DNA of 64,000 nucleotides, from NCBI GenBank assembly GCA_014871385.1, contig CM026425.1, forward strand, positions 13,707,668 to 13,771,667, read 5' to 3'. The position numbers and the translations under genes are program-made. A model generated the notes under the pieces. The model saw only the letters and a list, made by a program, of their open reading frames with translations. It was not told where the DNA came from and made no database searches. The DNA comes from Ceratodon purpureus (taxonomy: Eukaryota > Streptophyta > Bryopsida > Pseudoditrichales > Ditrichaceae). Below, one piece after another: positions 25,930 through 37,016 of this stretch; the stretch's first letter is position 1, and every line of letters begins with the position of its first letter.

Positions 25930-28100
25930 AAACAAATTCATTTAAAAATAATATGAAATATAAAGTAGTGATCTATTCATCATCAAAGATTCATGATCTG
26001 AAAATAAAGAAGAATGCTAGCATCAAGAAGCTAGAAGTTTTGGAAGAGATTGCATGAGTTGAATAAGTGTTCATGTACAATGGAGTTCCCTTTGTGCCGT
26101 GTTGGACTACTTATTTCCATACCGTAATACCATCGCAGGTTTGGTCCTCAGCAAACGAATATTTTTCTTTTTTTTTTGAAAAACTAAGGTTCGTCTCTTA
26201 AAAATCAAATTATTAAATTTTATTTTTTTACCAAAAAGTTAGTAAAGATAACCTTAAATGGCTTAGAAATTAAAAAAAAATTGCAAAAATAATTTATTCT
26301 ATTTTTGTCTTTATGTCTTTATAATTTTTTGTTTTTTATATTTAGGACTATTTAAGAACAAACCTGCAATATAGTTACGGTAGTAGGTTCGTTCACCAAA
26401 AACAAATGTTTATTCTTTTGAATAAATGAGGTTTGTCCTCCAAAAAATTAATTTTTCTATCTTTTTAAAATTACTTAAAATAAATTTAAATGGATTAGAA
26501 AAACACCACATAAAATAAGGCTTCATATTTTTGTTTTTCCATCCTTTAAATTTCCAATCTTTTTTTGTTTTTTAATTTTAGACTTATTTATGAACGAACC
26601 TACTATCGACATTGGCAGTTTGACACTTCGGCAGTAACTGAGTACGAGTACAATATTGTTCAGAGGGTTGAACAGGTTACAGGAGCAACAAATCGTAAAT
26701 GTGGTGTGAATTTTGGTCCTCGGTTGTGGAGATCGCCGGTAAAGCTGCAGCTTGTTGTAGACTTCGAAGAGGGTGGTGGATTTATTTACAGTGCCTAAAG
26801 AAGTGGGATCTGGGAGAGTGCACATCAGACGTGAGAGTGAGGTTGATTCCAATGTGGATCGACTGATATGCAGACTGTTCGGAGAACGATATGATTAAGT
26901 GTCGAGCAAGTGCGGGCAGAGCTGCTGAGAGCCAGGGCATGGTTGTGATTCTATCCTTAAGACTCTCAAGTCTATGAAAGAACACGGTTACACAACACTC
27001 AGACATTCAGAGAACTTTCCCATTTAAAATGTTAGAGAAATATCTCAACACAGCGCGCCGCCTACTCTGCTTCATGTGAAATCCTTCTTCAACACCCCTA
27101 GATATAATTTCTAGCACTTCATGTCTCCAGCAGTTCAACGAATCAGCAACTCAATCAATTGGGGCTAATTACTCATCGATGACGGCTTTCTGCACCACCA
27201 GAACAGTCTTCGCTCAGCAATCGTACCAGCAAATCCAGTTACGAAGTATAATTTCACCCAACAACCGTGTGCCAGCAATATTGCACATGAGCAACAATTC
27301 TCTTATGAGCCGGATACTGTGCCCACGTGCAATCCTTTCTCCTGATCAGACAGTTACCTTCCGGGACATGAACCAAGTCCAGCGAGTTGTCTAGTTCAGA
27401 TCCATTCTGAGTTGGAGCAATCAAATCATCATGATGTCACCAGAGAGCTTGCTAAATCATGTGCATGACACTAGTGCAAAACCGATTCCCGAGGGCCGAG
27501 ACTGAGAAAAAAGAGATTGTTCAAGGATGCACTTTGGCCGAATCATTGTTTTCATGAGCGACTTGACAGCTGACGATGCAGGAGAAGCAGTTGCGTGATT
27601 GTGCACAACTTGAGCAGGTTGGAGCCTGTACTGCAATTGAAACTAGTTGTGAAACGAATTAGGGGACCAGGCTGCAGGCAGGGGGAAGAAACCAGGCAGG
27701 CTATGAAGCCCAATATCAAAGCTGGAAAGGGGCAGCAAGGGAGGAAGAGTATTGGAAACTTGTGCAGATGCTACACATAACTTAGTGGGAGCCCTGGAAA
27801 TGGTGCCATATGACAACAAGTCTATGGTTGTTTATGATGGGCCGTTTGATCCTGATGGTTCCTCCAAAATCAATCCTAAAAAAAGAAAATCTAAAAGTTA
27901 GGTAATCAATAATCATGATGGATAAAATGGGATGAGTTGTTTTATTTTTATTTTTTTAATGCATTGAAATCTCAAAGCAGAAGTGATACAAAGTAAAAGT
28001 GATTGAAAGTAAAAGTGATTGAAAATAAAAGCGAATTGACTATAAAAGTGGAGAAGGAAATCTATTTGACATATCTATATTTTATATTCCATTTGATATA
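25930..28100. other. spacer with unidentified coding-like scraps
   Basis: Two stretches have composition closer to coding DNA than the AT-rich surroundings: 26,590-26,870 (78-codon open frame with RTYYRHWQFDTSAVTEYEY) and 27,570-27,900 (a frame interrupted by one stop, ending GALEMVPYDNKSMVVYDG). I do not recognise either. They may be remnants of a decayed gene or a captured exon. No start, splice pattern or domain can be assigned. Confidence 0.3.
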
Positions 28101-28161
28101 TCATATATCTATATTTTGATTTTTGATTCAGTGTTTTTTCCTAGGTTTTAGAATTTTTACA

Positions 28162-28590
28162 ATGTCGTATCTTCTCAGGCATTTGCATAATGCGTTTCAC
28201 GTTGATCAAGCCATTAAAAATGAAGGGGAGCGTGTTACCATCATAAGATTTGGATGTGACAGCGATACTACGTGCATGGAGATGGATGAAGTTTTGATGA
28301 AAGTTGCCGAGAAGATCCGGAAGTTTGCCGTGATATATCTCGTTGATATAAAAGAAGTGCCGGACTTCAACGTTATGTATGAACTTTATGATCCTTGTAC
28401 CGTTATGTTTTTTTTTAGGAATAAACATATAATGGTTGATTTGGGAACGGGCAACAACAATAAAATCAATTGGGCTCTAAAAGACAAAGAAGAGTTTATA
28501 GCCATTGTTGAAACTGTGTACAGAGGAGCTAAAAAAGGACGGGGGTTGGTGGTTTCTCCTAAAGACTATTCAACCAAGTTTATGTATTAA
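28162..28590 (+). CDS. DIM1-like (YLS8 family): DIM1/YLS8-like U5 snRNP 15-kDa protein, intact but diverged
   Basis: The single open frame gives 142 residues, the usual length for DIM1 (Dib1/U5-15kD), a thioredoxin-fold spliceosome protein of the U4/U6.U5 tri-snRNP. Family signatures are plain: FAVIYLVDI, VPDFNVMYELYDP, VMFFFRNKHIM, DLGTGNNNKINWALKDK, GRGLVVSPKDYSTKF. The N-terminal third is more changed than the rest, for example RFGCDSDTTCMEM where the family has a GHDWD-type stretch. The ATG at 28,162 fits the family start MSYLL; an upstream in-frame ATG at 28,123 lies beyond an intron-like 'tttttcctag'. Broken copies at 37-39 kb share its upstream sequence. It may be a functional paralog or a young pseudogene not yet disrupted. 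Confidence 0.8.
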   Translation: MSYLLRHLHNAFHVDQAIKNEGERVTIIRFGCDSDTTCMEMDEVLMKVAEKIRKFAVIYLVDIKEVPDFNVMYELYDPCTVMFFFRNKHIMVDLGTGNNNKINWALKDKEEFIAIVETVYRGAKKGRGLVVSPKDYSTKFMY

Positions 28591-28599
28591 ATTTGATAA

Positions 28600-29018
28600 A
28601 TATTTTTATCTATGGTCAAAGCACTGCAATTCATGTTGACTGATAGAAGTCTGATAGCCAGTACACTGGTCCGGCTCAAAATCCTCTTGCTTCCCAGGGG
28701 TCATTGAAGAATGAAAAATGGTACTACTTCTTTGCAATAAAATTTAATTTTCATTTGCCTCAAATTAAAATGTAAATACAATGGTCACGAGTAATTTCCT
28801 CGTTGACTGGAAATTAAAGCGAATGACGAAGTAGGAATTTGAATGAAGGAGAATAGATTCCTGAATCTTTAACCACTCTTCAAATATTTTGGCAGCTTTT
28901 TAGAAGCAAGGAAAACCGTATGCGCTCACACTTCACAATAACTCACAGCATCATCAAGATCCCAATCGAAGCAAGCAAACTAATATGTGCCATCGCCCCC
29001 AACTGTGTTACAGCTGAC
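28600..29018. other. 3' flank of the DIM1-like gene, spacer
   Basis: The first ~60 bases (around 'aagcactgcaattcat') match the region after the broken DIM1 copy at 39,024, so the duplicated unit extends past the stop codon. No other feature is seen. Confidence 0.4.
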
Positions 29019-29136
29019 CAACAGCCATCTTCGTGAGCAAGCAGTATTCCTTCACCTTCGCACACAAACCATCCCGCAGTGCTGGGCTTTTCGCCAATCT
29101 TAAGGAGCTCTTTACCAGTTATTCCACTGTGTCCAG
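29019..29136 (-). repeat. near-identical partial copy of the WD40-gene exon at 31.03-31.15 kb
   Basis: About 117 bases (from 'caacagccatcttcgtgag' to 'gtgtcc') match 31,032-31,147 with two differences that I can see. The source is inside the exon coding WFVCEGEGILLAHEDG of the WD40-like gene on the same strand, 2 kb away. The copy lies beyond that gene's 3' end, has no partner exons and is followed by a small local repeat of 'ccagttattccactg'. It is a recent segmental or templated duplication. Confidence 0.85.
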
Positions 29137-29139
29137 TTA

Positions 29140-29500
29140 TACCAGTTATTCCACTGTAAAATGGATGCTAACCTATTTTATTTAAAAGAATCATTGAAAA
29201 AATAAGATCAGTAATACTTCAGCCCTGGCCCTTGGACATTAAATATGAGTGAATATTTGCTATTTGAGAGTCGATAATCAATTCCAGCACGAATACGTGA
29301 GCCAAGAATCACTGCCAGCACGAACACGAATGTTTGAAGTTACAAGTCGCCCATCAGGAGTTGCATTACAAACCACCATTGCACTCCAAATTTTCCTTTC
29401 TCTCTGGAATGTAGTGGAATATTCACTAGACACAGCTTGACGAAACCCACAGAGTTGCGAAACCGGACCAGAATGAAGTAAAGAATTCACTACTCCTGGA
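29140..29500. other. unassigned region downstream of the WD40-like gene
   Basis: Minus-strand open frames of 60-70 codons occur (29,278-29,490) but show no motif I can match to the missing C-terminus of the WD40-like protein. No gene called. Confidence 0.3.
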
Positions 29501-29555
29501 CGACATTTAATTCACATATACATGGTCTTTATTGCAATCTTAACTGCGTCGGGAA

Positions 29556-31533
29556 TTACTTCTTAGCAATGCCTGTAGGTACTCGAAAGTCAAGGACATT
29601 CACTGCCTCATTGGTACAAAGTATCCCATCACTGTGATGGTCAGACGCGCTCAATCTGCACATGAAGGCCAATCATGTTAGATTTAAGAAAACGCCAAAT
29701 CTGCATCTTAAAGAAAACCGAGTCAGAATAACACAAGAATAAACCACGATTCCGAAGGTGGGAAGCACTAAGAAGTTCAGTATTCAGAATGAAATTTAGT
29801 TACTGAATATCTCGTTACCTCTTCCGCACGCCGCCACTGTGGTCAGCATCAACATTATATACATGCAATGCACGCATCTGCTTTTCTACCCGATGAACAG
29901 TGTGAAGCCGCCTGGCTTCCAAACTCTCAACATCCCAGAAACTGAGGCCCTCCACTTCAGCCAATACGAGCTTATCTGAACAGGTTCACAATGCAGTTTC
30001 AGATGAGGAACGAGTAATACAAGGGGCGTGAGGCGCAGAGAAACCGAAACAGTCAGGGCACAAACAGCTATAACCAAAATGGTGGCTTCCCCTAACCTAC
30101 ACAATAAATATCTAGCCCCAAAGGAACAAGGTGTACCAATAAAATTACCCATATCAACAAATTGAAGCAGTTTCCCTTACTTTTGTTCCGCCATTGCACA
30201 GGACTACTGTATGCCATTGCTGCTACAGCCTTCTGTGTATCCCAACGCATCACTGAATCCCCATCCCGAATATCAAACAAAGAGACGGTCGACAGTCCAC
30301 TGGCAGCAGAGGCTAATTTAAGGGGTCCACATGGTCTATACCACCAGAGTGGTGGACTGCTGGGTTTGCTCTCGATCTCCTCTGCAACATTTCGTTTCCT
30401 AGAAGCGTGATCCAGAGACATAGATCTCTCAAATGTCTTCTTGGTAGCGGCATTCGACCCCCTAATTTTGTCATATAAAAAGTGCCAGACCTGTCCAACC
30501 ACTTTCTCAATGCCAAGTTGGATCCTGGCCCGCTAGGATCCTCGGTAGAGCCCGCTCCTTGATCATAGCTGCTACCCCTTCCACTACGACCCTTAACAGG
30601 GCTGGGCAAAGAAGAAGGTTCACAATGATATGCAGCAGTTTTCCGACTGTAAAAATCCCACGAGCAGAATGCAGACTCCGTTGCCCCACCAGCAGAAGCA
30701 GCAACAACGAACTTGTTGGAGCGACCATCTGTGCCCGGAGCTCGTGCAATCCAGCAGTCTCCCCACACACGAGATGATAAGGTACTGGGAGCTCGGTAAA
30801 TAGCTTTCTCCTGCATTTGAAGTCCAGAATTAAAATTAGTTACCAACCCGGCAACGTCTGATCCGAAGAACGTCAGCAATGCATTCCAGAGTTAACGAAA
30901 AATCTGGGATCGCTCTCATATGCTTCATGTGCTCATGTAGATCTGGAAATAACATTAAACTTCTCACGTGAGGAATTAATAATGACAAAAGGAAAAGTCA
31001 TACCTCCATATTAGCAACATCGTGATACGAGCAACAGCCATCTTCGTGAGCAAGCAGTATTCCTTCACCTTCGCACACAAACCATCCCGCAGTGCTGGGC
31101 TTTTCGCCAATCTTAAGGAGCTCTTTACCACTTATTCCACAGTGTCCTTCATCTACGCCCTTGTCCTTGGCAGCTGGACTTAACACACTAATTTCCAAAT
31201 CTTCTTCATCTTCTACAAGAACAGACTCATCACAGCGCAAGTCGTTGGCAGAGAACGTTTCAGAAGTAACCTCTCCTTCGGGATGACCTGAACTGTGTAG
31301 GTTGTCTGCTGGTGTCAGATTTTGGCAATTGCCCAGAGAAGTTTTCGTCCGACACTTTCAGGTGGTTGATATCATCGAATTCACCCCCCATAGTTAAGGT
31401 CGAACATTGATCTTCAGTAGCGTTTCCGGTCGACTGATAGAACGAAGGAGTCGAGTATTCACTGGATGATGTATCGCTTGCCTCATCTGAATATCTGTGC
31501 TTTCTGGACGAAAGCACACTTCCACTCGATGAA
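29556..31533 (-). CDS. WD40-like protein related to Arabidopsis At4g14310, C-terminal part, possibly truncated
   Basis: Seven coding segments join in frame on the minus strand: 31385-31533, 31004-31305, 30491-30810, 30181-30461, 29819-29975 and 29556-29655, counting the 30491/30461 junction as a splice. Recognisable stretches are GWFVCEGEGILLAHEDG, CWIARAPGTDGRSNKFVVAA, FCSWDFYSRKTAAYHCE, WWYRPCGPL, LFDIRDGDSVMRWDTQ, YSSPVQWRN, GLSFWDVESLEARRLHT and DGILCTNEAVNVLDFR. They follow the order of the WD40-like C-terminal half of the plant protein At4g14310 (about 1,087 residues, from memory). Two oddities: only 29 bases (30462-30490) separate two segments, and the frame stops after GIAKK, roughly 100 residues early, with AATAAA close behind. 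No start codon of its own was found, so the N-terminus is absent or comes by splicing from the small gene upstream. Functional gene or recent pseudogene cannot be decided. Confidence 0.65.
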
Positions 31534-31585
31534 CTGTGCACTCAACAACAGTATACTCGGCATATACTCAAATACTCCATAAAGC

Positions 31586-32399
31586 TCAATTTGTTTTTTT
31601 ACTCTGCAAAAGACGACCAAGTTTTTAAGCTTGTAACCATACGTTGCCTCACAGGACAATATTGCTTACCGTGTCCGATATGTCGTCCATGGCACAAATA
31701 ACATCCATCGACGGAGGCATCTCCCGTATGCTATTGATTATAATTTCAGATCTGCGCATCCGTCCGTACTTGTCGACTCAAATTACTGCCAACTTGACAG
31801 ACCGAAACAAAGCCTTTGCAAACTAAGGATGAGATGAGCTCAAATTGTTTTGATTAGTCAAATAATCTTCTTATCTTCAAATTCATAATAAGATATGAAA
31901 GCGCATGCTTTCGTCAACAATATTATGTTTGCAGTGCAATACAAAGCCAATATCACGAAACCTCTAATCAACCCCACACCCTCTAATGCCAGATCATCCA
32001 AAGGTGATTTAATAGGGAAGGGCCTTACTTGTCAATAGCGTCCTGGGCAAAGATGCGGAACCCCTTGGCAGTCTTGAGAATTTCGTACACATAGAGTCCG
32101 ATCATCTCCTTTCTCAAATTCGGAGCCTTCATGCCTGACCGGTAGTCATGAGATAGAATCTGCGGCTTTTTATCGGCTGGACGTGCAGCCTCTGGTTCCA
32201 CTTTGGGCCCAGTTGCTACAGGCTCCAAGCCTACCTTAGAAACCAAGGTTCTCCATAAACGTCCAGAAACATCCCTCGCAGCACTGGAGCATGGTGTTGC
32301 GTACCAACCAGACCAAGGGATTTTGAACAGCTCATCCCTCTCCCCCAAGTTGGAGGATGAGGTACTGATAAAGCCCCTTGCTGCTCGACGAGACTGCAT
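31586..32399 (-). CDS. small unidentified protein, three exons, 156 residues
   Basis: Exons 32029-32399, 31670-31751 and 31586-31603 join in frame with GT-AG borders (phases 2 and 0) and end in TGA. The product starts MQSRRAARGF, is Ser/Arg-rich at the N-terminus in the manner of an organelle-targeting peptide, then has KAPNLRKEMIGLYVYEILKT and a C-terminal part with SEIIINSIREMPPSMDVI. I do not recognise the family. The last exon is only six codons (SKKTN, stop) and is the weakest part of the model. Exon 1 can also be joined in frame to the WD40-like segment at 31,533, so this could instead be its 5' end. Codon usage and GC content resemble the neighbouring genes, not the spacers. Confidence 0.5.
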
Positions 32400-33340
32400 G
32401 ATTCCTTGAGTAGGAAGGCTCAGAGACCACTTCAAGCGACTTTCATCTCAAGCCCACCTGAACGCAACATAGCATAATCGTCACCCAGAGTATCTCACGA
32501 ACTGATCTCTCTATAGAAATCCAAACATGGGAAAATCGCTCCCAACACCTGAAAAATCATACAACTGCCCTCCAATTCGCAACAGACGCCTTCCACTCCA
32601 AATCACACTCTACCAACAACACCAAACCAGGACCCACTTCCAAACAGCCCGTACCCACTAATCCAAAACCAAAACCACCCAAACGGAATTCCAACAACAC
32701 GACCTTCCACATAGCAACCGCCTCATCCACCCCTCCACCAAACCACAACAAACCTCCTCCATCACCCCAGAACCTCAAACCTCTCCCCAAAACAAACTCC
32801 ACCCCGGCGACAAGCTCAATACCCATTACACCAACCCAATACCCATCCGACTCGACCCAATTCCAATTCGATCAAACCCACCATGTAGACACTCATGAAA
32901 AGACTCCTGATCCCCCAATTCGATCCAATCCTATTGAATGCGTTCCAATCCACTCCCCTGCCCAGTTCAAATGACGAGTAATTCTTGTCGTGGTTGATGA
33001 ATAAGTTACTGCATCATGTGGAGTTTGGTGCAGTGGGTGTGGTACCTGGTGTGATTGGGGATGCTGTGACTGCATTCGGGGTGGTCGATCGCTTCGCTGC
33101 TGGGGCGACGGAGATGAAGGGGAGTTGGTGAAGGCTGCTGCTGGTTGCTGGTCTTGGCGTCCGCTTCCAGTTTCGCAACACGCGAGCCATGTTCGTTGTC
33201 CTCGGCGCCGACGACGGACGGATGTGTTGACGAGGACGACGGAGTATGGACGGATGGTTTTGCGTCGGTTGAGTCTTCGTTCGTTGATCTGTGGTTTTCC
33301 AACTTCCCTAACCAAGGGGGAGCAGCACTAGAAACGAGTG
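32400..33340 (-). promoter_or_regulatory. 5' leader and promoter region of the minus-strand gene
   Basis: On the minus strand this stretch is G/T-rich up to about 32.9 kb, like the leader of the MBD9-like gene, then turns CpG-rich. Overlapping open frames on both strands at 33.0-33.35 kb (for example a 98-codon minus frame with many Ser, Thr and His) lack family motifs. A first non-coding or coding exon there is possible but not shown. Confidence 0.35.
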
Positions 33341-33372
33341 ACCACCACTTTTAGAGCCTTTCTGCTGGTTAA

Positions 33373-33605
33373 CCCTTAAACGTCATATGTTTTCCTGATA
33401 CCACTCCCAAAATCTCTTTTAAACTCCATTTTAAGCATTATTCTATTTTTAATTTTCTCGAGCTCTATTCTAAGAAAGTATAGATCTCTTTAAGGTGCTC
33501 AGTTTGACATTCTAAAAATCCAATTTGGTATAATGGAGTGTAAGTTATGAGCAAGATTCTCTCAAAAAAAACCGAGCCCCTCGGGCTGGGTTTGACGTTT
33601 AAGGG
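33373..33605. mobile_element. 233-bp MITE with perfect 13-bp ends and TTAA duplication
   Basis: CCCTTAAACGTCA (33,373-33,385) and its exact complement TGACGTTTAAGGG (33,593-33,605) bound the element, and TTAA flanks both sides (33,369-33,372 and 33,606-33,609). The size, perfect ends and TTAA duplication fit a young piggyBac-type MITE. The end sequence differs from the CCCCTAAAG family nearby, so it is a separate subfamily. Confidence 0.85.
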
Positions 33606-34046
33606 TTAAATGGCATGGTTTGAGTTAATTTTTTTGTAAAGGTTGGGTAATCATAGCGAATAAGGATTTTTTCTAAATCAAAAATTTTGAAGATGTATCA
33701 AATAGTTTGTGAATTTTTGAAGGTCTAGAAATAAAAGTTATAGAAACTAGCACTGGGAGGCTATTAAAACCATGCGTAAAAGCATCAAACAAATGAAAAA
33801 TCATGTTGATTTGAGCTACTTCCACGCTTCTACTTCTTAGATTATGCTACTATGGATTATGCCACTATCAATTATTTGTACACCAAGGTTTTTGAGTTGG
33901 CCCTTTATAACAGTGGTTCTATATCATAGAAACACCAAGAAATGAATTCTTATGGACAAAATTACTTGAGTCAAGTGAGAGATTGATAAGTCAAGGTAAT
34001 TTTTCACTTAGATGAAGTATCTCATTTCAAAATGAACCATTCTTAA

Positions 34047-34896
34047 CCCCTAAAGGACAATCTGCCACATTTGGGCTTTTTTGGAATTTGGGCAGGTACC
34101 TATGAATGCAATTTATATCAGGAATTTTTGAAATTTTTATTGAAGGTGGGCCGTTCGGAGATCTTCATGTGGGTATTCTTATTTTTCAATTCCGACATCG
34201 GGATCAAAAGTTATGAAGGTTTAAGTGTCAAACGCTACTCGTTGGGCAGCTACTGAATTGTTCTAAGCCACTGTGAATGCAGCAAATTTTGCCCAAAACT
34301 GTCCAAAACTGCCAAAATCTGCCCAAAGACGAAACTTTGAAATTCCACCAAAAACTGAAATTTTGATATTTTTCAAAAATAAAAATTTCTACGTATAGAG
34401 AAGGCAGTAGAGCATGTTCGTACCGTTCGGATTTTCAATCCAAATTTTTTTCATATGTTATTTTTATTGTCCAAAAACGGCCTTTGTTTGTGAATTTCAG
34501 TATACCCTATAGTGGAAAATGATTTTCTGGCAACTTTCCACAACTTCTTTGAATATAATTTTCTTAGGACAATTAGCTAACTCAGTCTTCTTTGACGTGC
34601 ACCAAAACCACCAAAATCCATAATGCAAAAAAATGGTTTTTTGGGCCTTCAAAACTCTGCTGTCCCCTTTTTTTGCAGGGAAAAAAAACTTGTTTTTCTA
34701 CTTTGAATGTTATGATCTTGCAATTGGTGAAGAATGAGTGTGTAAGATTTGGTGGATATGTAGACATAGAAGTTAGCTACAAGATCTTACGGTTAGATGT
34801 TCTAAAAAAGACCCCAAGTTTGCAAAATCCACCTTGCTTTGAAGAGGGGCTGTTTTGAGGCAGTTTTGATGAAAAATACCCTCAGAACTTTAGGGG
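34047..34896. mobile_element. TTAA-flanked non-autonomous element, copy 2 (850 bp)
   Basis: CCCCTAAAGGAC follows TTAA (34,043-34,046) and GAACTTTAGGGG precedes TTAA (34,897-34,900). It aligns along its length with the element at 2619-3476, including long identical tracts near both centres and ends, and is clearly the same family. The ends form a 9-bp inverted repeat, CCCCTAAAG. It contains no transposase frame. Confidence 0.85.
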
Positions 34897-34904
34897 TTAA
34901 AAGA

Positions 34905-36900
34905 TCCATTATCTAATTTCTCTAATATTACTTCTTTTGTAGAATAGAAGTTGGAAGCTTTTGGGTTTCATAACATATAATAAAACAATGCAGTATTTGT
35001 TGTATCGAACCCTGTATAAATTTTCTCTAATAACCTATTCCATCAAATGTAACATATTATGGCACTATGGAATTGGTTTAAAGAAGCATGACTATTAGCT
35101 GTATTACATTTTCTTGTCTAAAGAATTCTATAATGTTCTTCAAATTTTTGTAGCAAATTCCTTAATGGTTTTTATTTTTATTTTTAACAAAGCAGGGAGT
35201 AGGGTTTAAAATATGGCTATTTTAAGATCCGATTTGAGTTGTAGATTACTTTAGATAGAGTGTAAAGCAATGAGGTGGTAGCATGCACCCTTTACAACCA
35301 TTAGCGTAGCCTATACGACATTCTCTGTGATATAATGAATATCATAGACTACAAAAAAATTATCCTTTTGTCAAATAATTGATTATACTACTAAAGTGAT
35401 GATCAATACATTGAAGATATTTCAACTTTACAAATAAAATTTTAATTAAAACTTCAACTTTCATCAAGGCCTTACACGAGAAGTCCTTTGTTTGTAATTT
35501 ATTTGTGTAGTAGCTCACGTAGTGTACATAATTCTCTTTAACCCCTTCCAAGCTAAAAGAGTTGAGTCCCAAATCTGATTAATATTCACCCAACTTCCCT
35601 GAACATTTAAACGCCAGACAACCATAAATTGATTGATCTCATTCTTTCAAGTTCCATAACTCTCATCCAAATGACAAATTTTCATCCATTTTTTTTTTCA
35701 TGTTATAAAGTTGTGAGAAATCTATCTAATCTCATTAATGAATTCTCAAAATAATAGTTTCATGAATTTTGGTGCCTCCTTAAAGTCCAAAACATCAATT
35801 CCATGTGTGTATACAAAAATTCCTAAATACAGACAGCTGAAACACAATTTTGATTGTCGGGATGATCTAAATTTTTATATTTGAGGTAAACTAATGGAAT
35901 GAGCTTGAAAAATATTTATTTCAATCCAATTTAAGATTTTGAAAAATACCTAAAATTGAGTGATTTATAGCTGGTATAAGATGAAGGGATATCACCGTGG
36001 CTATTACTTGATTTTAGGTTTTTTCATCATATTTTTGAATTAAAATAGACATTTTAAGCACGGGAACTAGTATAAGGTTACTGGTTGTCATATACATATG
36101 TGGTAAATATTTTGTAATTTTTTAGTATAACCTATATTCTCATATGAATTTTATTTGTTTTTTTTATTTGAAAATTTATATTAATTACATTATGAAACCA
36201 TTAATTTTGATAAAATTATTGCTTGTAGATAACATGTGTATCTAGCTAAGAAAAATCAAAAAATTCAAATTTTACATTATTTATAGTAGAAAAATAGAGC
36301 ATCCAAAGTCAAAGTCTACTTCCGTGATCATAGGCTCAAGCATTTGGAGGTGAATCCCTAATCGGACATCACAAAAATTCCTCCAAAAATTGTTAAACTC
36401 TGCCATTTCAAGTGCAAGAGATGATTGTCAAAATGAAATGGTAAGTTTCAACTTTTAATCGTAGGATCTAAAATAAGATTGGTTTTTTAACTTTTGTGAT
36501 CTTTTTCGGCATTTTTGACCGCATAGATCGATAGATTATAGCATTTGAAGTTACAAAAACATTATTTTTTGATACTACCCCAAGATATTAGCAAAGTTTG
36601 ACTACTTGTGGATTGAAAATTTTGCACTACATAAGTTGAAGGTTTTGGGAATTTATGAAGAGAATCCTTTTAGGTACATGTACATAAAATTTGAAGAGTA
36701 GAAGATGAATGTAACATGATCAAAAACACTCTGCAAAGAAAGTACGGGTCACGATTTTCACATGCATGTTGTAAGATCGAATAATTATTGCTCTTATAAT
36801 TTTTTGAAATTACGCAGTTCCCACAATGTACACACTATCATTTACGTAAAGTTTTAGATTCTCTAAAATATTTTTTTTCATTCTCCAAAATAAAATTCAT
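34905..36900. other. AT-rich spacer, no gene seen
   Basis: Long AT-rich stretch with short open frames only and no motif. Nothing supportable was found on either strand. Confidence 0.5.
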
Positions 36901-37016
36901 TTGTTAGGATTTTCTTTATCAGAATCCAACGCATAATTTGTTCATATTTTCCATTTGATAAATCTATATTTTAATTTTTGATTAAATGTTTTTTCCTAGA
37001 TTTTTGAATTTTTACA

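Noticed and set aside
28162-28590. Processed retrocopy as the origin of the intact DIM1-like gene
   Set aside because: Its upstream DNA, including an intron-like 'ttttttcctag', is shared with other local copies and no A-tail follows the stop, so genomic duplication is the simpler reading.
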